Below, piece after piece: positions 58,805-64,000 of a stretch of 64,000 bases of DNA. A model generated the notes under the pieces. It saw nothing but the letters and a program-made list of their open reading frames with translations, did no database searches and had not been told where the DNA came from. The stretch is from assembly GCA_011033025.1 (NCBI GenBank), contig WFMF01000076.1, forward strand, positions 408,770-472,769. The letters run 5' to 3'. The stretch is from Beroe forskalii. Lineage: Eukaryota > Ctenophora > Nuda > Beroida > Beroidae. How positions within the stretch are numbered: position 1 is the first letter of the stretch; each line of letters opens with the position of its first letter. Both the position numbers and the translations under genes were made by a program.

Positions 58805-59705
58805 GTCCTGGTTAGGGCAATAATGAGCTGCTCGCATGAGTATCGTAGGATGTTACCCTACCCTCGCGCGCGCGGCGCAACGTTCCACATTTGGACGTCA
58901 ACAACAAGTCAAAAGAAAGGGACGGACATCGCCCGTCGAGCATGAGTACGCCTTGCTAAACTTAAACACGTATATTGTATATTCCTGTGTGGTTCGCGTG
59001 TTAAGCAAGGCTCGCGAGGCGCGCTTCCCCGTCGCGTAGGGAAGCGCGCGCGGCCCGGCGCGTACATGCATCTTTGCAGGCATAGGAAGATTACACCGCG
59101 CATGGAAAAGATAAACCTCATATAATAAATTATGAATTTGCCAAATATGTATAGTATATCATCCTTGCAGATATAATATACGTTTATGGCTAAAGTCTTG
59201 ACTCATATTTCCTAAGCCCGCATAGGTGTGTGTACGCGCGCGGCGCTTCCCTACGGGGAAGCGCGCCGCGCAAAGCAGACAGGGATATACGTGTTTAGCA
59301 AGACTCATATATGCGCGGCTTTGGCTTAAGCTTTTCCATGCGCTGCGTAATCATGCGCGCGGCTTTGATTGCCTCGCGCGCCGCGCGCTGCAGATGTGCG
59401 CTTCTCCACGAAATTTTATTTCCAGAGCCTGCGCCCGCATAGGTGTGTGTACGCGCCGCGCGCGCGGCGTGTACACACACCTATGCGGGCGCCGGCTCAA
59501 AAAATAAAATTTCGACACGCCCTTGCCCTAACCAGCGCCCTGGTTTCGCGCACGGAGTGCGCGGCGCGGCGCCCCTGGTTAGGGGAAGACACGCCCCTGT
59601 AACAATATTCATTTTAATAGTTGTTTTTGTTTTGGATAATATTCTATTCACTAATGTAGCAGAAGCGTGCTGCGCATACACACACCTGCACCTATGCGGG
59701 CTTAA
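58805..59705. repeat. Cluster of very GC-rich nested foldbacks
   Basis: Main dyads: 59,017-59,053 (GGCGCGCTTCCC with GGGAAGCGCGC); 59,235-59,271 (GCGCGCGGCGCTTCCC, TAC, near-exact complement); 59,406-59,518 (stem of about 55 bp including GCCCGCATAGGTGTGTGTAC and its inverse); 59,526-59,584 (CCCTAACCAG with CTGGTTAGGG). The motif GCCCGCATAGGTG occurs forward at 59,217 and 59,431 and inverted at about 59,484 and 59,691. CTGGTTAGGGCAA at 58,808 is inverted at 59,523. Arg/Ala-rich open frames here are artefacts. Confidence 0.8.
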
Positions 59706-62602
59706 TTTAAGAAAATCCAGCAGATTGTCCAAGCTAATGAAACATTGAAATTTTTATAAAATTAATGCATGATTGATATGATTGATCATTGCAGTGAAAC
59801 ACAGAATCTCAATAATGAAATCAAACCCACACACTATGAACCACTATTCCACTGTCAGTTTCAAAATAAAAATATCTCTTTCAGGAACTCCACATAGTGT
59901 TACATAACGTCATAACATTCTGAGATTATATTTGAATTTGTCTGACGTTGACAGTCACCCCCTGGTACCAGGGTATAGCACCATCAAGTGCAGTGACCAC
60001 CTGCCTGAATGAAACTGAAACTTGCTCTTTGGTCTTTGTTTGTACTCCAACTACTCCAAGCATCAAGAAATTAAGCAAAACACTAATTGAAGAGAAGTAG
60101 AGGACCAGTGGATGGATCCGGGTTATTTGTGTCCTTTTACATTGCACATTAATGAAATTAATGAGAGTGGCATGAACCCTGATCCAATACTCCATCTTGA
60201 GAGATGCTTCTCCTGAAAATCAGGGTTGAAACATATTTGAATTAAAAAGAAATCTTTCTTCAAGACATCAATATGCAAGACTTTTCTCCAACTCCATACT
60301 TGAACACCAACATGATCCCTTTAGGTAATGCAATGTTGAGAGCAGCAGGATCTAAGTGAGTCACACCAAGATGAGTGGTGTGCAGGCATCTTCAGTCCAA
60401 TACCTACCTCAGCTTTCGGGGTGTTTAAATTTCAGGGTGTTTAAATTTCGGGTGTTTAAATTTATTTATTTTATTTTTATGATTTATTTTTATGATTTAC
60501 TAGCAGGCCCATTGGGCCTGCAAACACACAGCTAACTCGGTGCTGCTATGCAGCACCTCGTTCGCAAGTTTTAAACACTGCCATTCGCATTGATTGGATA
60601 CTTATTACCACATCAAAAATTCAAATATTCAAAAAAACTTTATGAAGGAGCAGAGTGGAAAATAGATCGAATTCGTCAGTAAGTCTGAGATGTGCTAAAT
60701 CATGTGAGTTTTGTTCCAGCGTTCCGTTTTGATTGCAAGATGATGTTAACTGACAACTGATTCTCATAATGACACTGACATTGGATAATTTTGTTTTGTT
60801 CACAGGCCAGGAACTGTCTTCGAAATCTGTTACACCTACATTCGACTCGATTGAATTGTACACACCTTGTAACCTTAACAGTTAATTTCACAACTGCAGT
60901 TACCACTGTTTTCACCAACTCAACTTTGATTATCGACCAACCTCTGCCACAATGAAAGCAATCCATCTGGAATATCTTCCATTATTCAGCATGTGGTGGG
61001 GTTATACTGGTTGAATAAAAACATATTATTCAGAGTTTTTTGTCGTATTACTTCACCTTTTTGGTGTTATTTCCACTTTTACCATGTTAACAAACACTCT
61101 TCGTACAATTATTTGCCATTTTTACCATGTTATTCAACACTTGGGCCGTAATACTTCACAAATTATAAATGACTGTGGTTAAGAACTTTTGGGCTTTCCC
61201 AATTGTCCCAACTTTTCAGGAACCTGACTGTCCCAAAATAGGTCCCAAACTCAAAAAAGTAATTGTGTCACGTGACAATCCGATTGCAGATTCCATCACG
61301 CCCGACATACCGCACTAAATATAGATTACTACCAGTGAGCAGATCAGGTGATAGTGCCTTCTCCTCCAACTCTCCAATTACAAATTAGTGATACGATAGA
61401 ACATCCTTTTCTGCTGTGAGGTAGTAGTGGTACGCGAGGGGGCTTTAGTCAGGCGATTGAGGGTCTTCTCTAAATTAGTGATATGATAGAATGTCCTTTT
61501 TGGCCTGTCAAACACACAGCGGTGCAGTATGCCAAAGCTACCTGTTCGCAGTTTTTATCTTATTTTTTATCTTATCTATTTCACTTGGTGAATATCGTTT
61601 ACACACAACTCATATATGAAAAAACAGCTTGTTTTCAACTCAGGCTGCACCCTCGACGAAAACAAATCATTATTCAACTCAGCCTTCAGCTTCCGTGATC
61701 CATAATGCGATTTGTTCCACTCACTTTTGATTGCAAAATCATGTTAACTGACAACTTATTCGTTATAATGAACTGATATTATTCAACTTATGTCCTTTCT
61801 CCATCTTGAGATCTTAAATTTGAAGTTAAGGAGACATCAAAATTTTCAAAAAGCTTACAGCACCTTGTATTTAACAGTAGTAGCATAATAGAAAGCGCAC
61901 TCGCATAGAACTGATCATAATCTGCACGTATAAAACCTGTATCCATAGCAATGGTACCATTATGCGCATCTTAGCCACAATTTTCTCTTGATATTTTCTT
62001 GGCAAGCTCAAATTTAAACTGTGCGCCTGCACAAACAGACATTATTCATGTGCTCTTACGAAATTATATATAAGATTTTTATTATTTATTTATTATTTTT
62101 TATTTTTTTATTATTTTTTTATTTGAAGATAACTTAACAACAAAACTTTCAAAAAGCTACAATCAAATTTGAGAATGTTGTGTTACACTATGTGGAGATC
62201 CTGAAGAAGAAATATTTAATTTCGAAACTGACAGTCGATTAGTGGTATACATAGTGTGTGGGTTTGATATCATTTTTGAGATTTGTGTTTCACTGCATCA
62301 ATGATCAATCACTTCAAACATATTTTATTTTATGATTTTATATTCAATATATTCAATATATTCAGAAACTTCTTTGTTTAACAAATACAGTCAACTTTGT
62401 AGTCAATCAGAAACCTCTTGATATGATAGGATTATTGAGTAAGTAGACAGTAGGTATATCAATATAAGTTGAATGTGCTGTAAAAAATATAATTGAATTG
62501 TTGTTGTATGATATATGACCCGCTGATGCCAGTCAACATCAGACAATTGAGTTGAATTGAATTATACTTTATTCAGTTTTTATACTTTATTGAGGTTCAA
62601 AA
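59706..62602. other. Non-coding stretch upstream of LRRC34
   Basis: No gene recognised. Contents: GGTGTTTAAATTTC microrepeats and TTTATGATTTATTT runs at 60,420-60,500; the small hairpin CTCGGTGCTGCTATGCAGCA at about 60,539, which has the same ACTCGG...CCTCGT frame as the 56.5-kb MITE; a GTCCCAATT fragment at 61.2 kb; and a T/A-rich run at 62,080-62,120. Confidence 0.45.
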
Positions 62603-63790
62603 ATGTCTGAACCTGAGAGAGATGTGGAAACTCTCATCAATCTGTACAAGGAAACATGCAAGTCAGTTGGTTGCGAGCCAATACAAAAGGTTATCAAGTT
62701 TATGAAATTGATTGATAAAGAAAGTGAGCCTTCCATTGATGGTTATTGTTTAGACCTAAGAGGAAATCTTCCTGAGTTCAAATTGAATCGATTGAACCAT
62801 GATGATATCAGTGCTTTATCAAGAGAATTAAGTGAAGATTTCCTTATCACTGATTTAAACTTATCATTTAATGATGTTGGTGATGTTGGAGCAATATCTC
62901 TTGGAAAAGCTCTTCAAGATAATAAATTCCTTGAAAAGTTAAATTTGGCTATGTGTGATATAGATTCAAAAGGTGTTGAAGCTATCTGTACTGGTTTACA
63001 AATGAATGACAATTTGAAAAGTCTTAATTTGAAAGGCAATAAAATTGGGCGTCATGGTGGCATACTTCTTTCAGCTACACTCCAAGTTAATAGTACCATA
63101 GCCCATCTTGATATATCTGATACAGATCAAACTGATGAAAGTCTGATTGCTCTGACTACAGTTCTATTAGACAACACAACTGTCAAAAGATTAGATGTTA
63201 GCAATCCATTATTAACAAGTGAGCAGGAAGAAACAACAATACACTTTTCCAAGATGCTTCATGTTAATTATGGTTTGACTGAGCTTCATCTTTGTAAACA
63301 TAAAATGCAAGATTTTGGGGCAACTCAATTAGCTGAAAGTTTGAGAGATAATAAAACTCTCATGTATCTCAATCTTGCATGCAATAAAATATCTGAAGAT
63401 GGAGCTTTTGCATTTGCTGAGCTTTTGAAACTTAATACACCACTAAAAATGTTATCCTTTTCTTCAAATAGAATAGGAAACAATGGACTTGTTGCATTGA
63501 GTGAGGCTGTGGCTACAAGTAACTGTAATCTCACAACTCTGTGGGTGAATAATAATGGCATCACAGAAACTGGCTTATGTGCACTTGCAGCAGCTTTGCG
63601 ATCCAATATAACTCTAACCAACATTTATATCTGGGGCAATGAATTGAAGAATACTGCATGTAATGCATTTGAACAGCTCATGGAAGGAAACTCTCCTCGT
63701 ATACTGGAACATAACACAGACATTGTGCCATATGTGGTTGATGGTATTACTTATTTGGCAGAAACTGGGCATTACCTATTTTCCCACTAA
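62603..63790 (+). CDS. LRRC34: Leucine-rich repeat-containing protein 34 homologue, intronless
   Basis: A single open frame of 395 codons, ATG at 62603 in a favourable context (TTCAAAATGTC). The N-terminal 60 or so residues are helical. From about residue 70 to 365 there are about nine ribonuclease-inhibitor-type LRRs of about 28 residues (LTDLNLSFNDVGDVGAISLG, LKSLNLKGNKIG, LMYLNLACNKIS, LTTLWVNNNGIT). Landmarks I associate with vertebrate LRRC34 are present in order: TSEQEETTIHFSKML, ELHLCKH, NIYIWGNE and the C-terminal PYVVDGITYLAE. The length is slightly shorter than the mammalian protein, mainly at the ends. LRRC34 is linked in mammals to germ cells and the nucleolus; the role here is inferred. 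Vertebrate LRRC34 genes have many introns, so this intronless copy may be a retrogene, or the lineage may have lost introns. No NACHT or signal sequence argues against an immune receptor. Confidence 0.9.
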   Translation: MSEPERDVETLINLYKETCKSVGCEPIQKVIKFMKLIDKESEPSIDGYCLDLRGNLPEFKLNRLNHDDISALSRELSEDFLITDLNLSFNDVGDVGAISLGKALQDNKFLEKLNLAMCDIDSKGVEAICTGLQMNDNLKSLNLKGNKIGRHGGILLSATLQVNSTIAHLDISDTDQTDESLIALTTVLLDNTTVKRLDVSNPLLTSEQEETTIHFSKMLHVNYGLTELHLCKHKMQDFGATQLAESLRDNKTLMYLNLACNKISEDGAFAFAELLKLNTPLKMLSFSSNRIGNNGLVALSEAVATSNCNLTTLWVNNNGITETGLCALAAALRSNITLTNIYIWGNELKNTACNAFEQLMEGNSPRILEHNTDIVPYVVDGITYLAETGHYLFSH

Positions 63791-64000
63791 GATAGGCATC
63801 AAGTATCTCAGTTTCTTGATTGATATTTAAACTTTTCTGGCTTGTAAAAGTAACACAGCTTTTATTTATGATTGATTGAAATTTTATTGAGATTTATGAT
63901 AGATTTATTTGGTTTACAGATTTATTGAATTTAAGTAGGTAGAGTTTCTAAACTGTATCAAATAGGTAGCAATTAAAGCTGATTGCCATGTAAATTAACC
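63791..64000 (+). other. 3' flank of LRRC34 with candidate poly(A) signal
   Basis: AT-rich 3' region after the TAA at 63788-63790. ATTAAA at 63972-63977 is a plausible poly(A) signal. There is no genomic poly(A) tract directly downstream within the window that would prove a processed retrocopy. Confidence 0.4.

Noticed and set aside
59226..59748. Overlapping Arg/Ala-rich frames on both strands
   Set aside because: They translate GC-rich inverted repeats in all phases and show no conserved protein signal.
62603..63790. NLR-type immune receptor based on ribonuclease-inhibitor-like LRRs
   Set aside because: No NACHT, death-fold or other effector domain; the LRRC34-specific SEQEE, CKH, YIWGN and VVDG landmarks are present.

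Overview
This is a window from a large, AT-rich, intron-containing animal (metazoan) nuclear genome; the phylum cannot be fixed from sequence alone. The reasons are: a long minus-strand exon with a splice-acceptor-like start and animal-style low-complexity nuclear protein sequence, an intact homologue of the animal protein LRRC34, a jockey/CR1-like LINE, a Merlin (IS1595-like) DNA transposase relic, hAT-like MITEs with 8-bp target duplications, and tens of kilobases without recognisable genes. Nothing prokaryotic is present.

Layout. 1-2.08 kb: 3'-partial minus-strand exon of an AT-hook nuclear protein; a candidate upstream exon (about 4.64-4.78 kb) and a CCAAT-bearing candidate promoter (about 5.2 kb) may belong to it. 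5.3-13.2 kb: AT-rich non-coding DNA. 13.2-19.4 kb: three minisatellites and one hAT-like MITE. 20.14-25.57 kb: a 5.4-kb foldback element whose arms are 20-bp tandem arrays, with a 153-bp hairpin element nested inside. 26.9-34.6 kb: several minisatellites, a second hAT-like MITE and a dispersed hairpin-bearing repeat. 35.5-40.6 kb: two 21-bp minisatellites, a dead LINE lying between two diverged copies of one array, then a foldback element made of a CGCCAGTAT-type repeat, whose sister copy is at 47.5 kb. 49.37-51.09 kb: a 1.7-kb element with 13-bp terminal inverted repeats, an exact 8-bp target duplication and two internal tandem arrays. 51.4-54.4 kb: a hairpin-bearing repeat, a GC-rich candidate exon and a GTCCCAATT-rich array. 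56.4-59.7 kb: hairpin MITEs, the Merlin relic and a cluster of very GC-rich foldbacks. 62.6-63.8 kb: intact, intronless LRRC34-like gene.

The unifying theme is transposition rather than a gene operon. At least six insertions have 8-9 bp flanking duplications readable by eye, and several have tandem arrays as their bodies, so much of the minisatellite DNA here appears to be cargo or arms of non-autonomous foldback elements. No matching autonomous transposase lies in the window: the only transposase remnant (Merlin-like) is broken and of a different superfamily. The only clearly functional-looking genes are the left-edge AT-hook gene and LRRC34.
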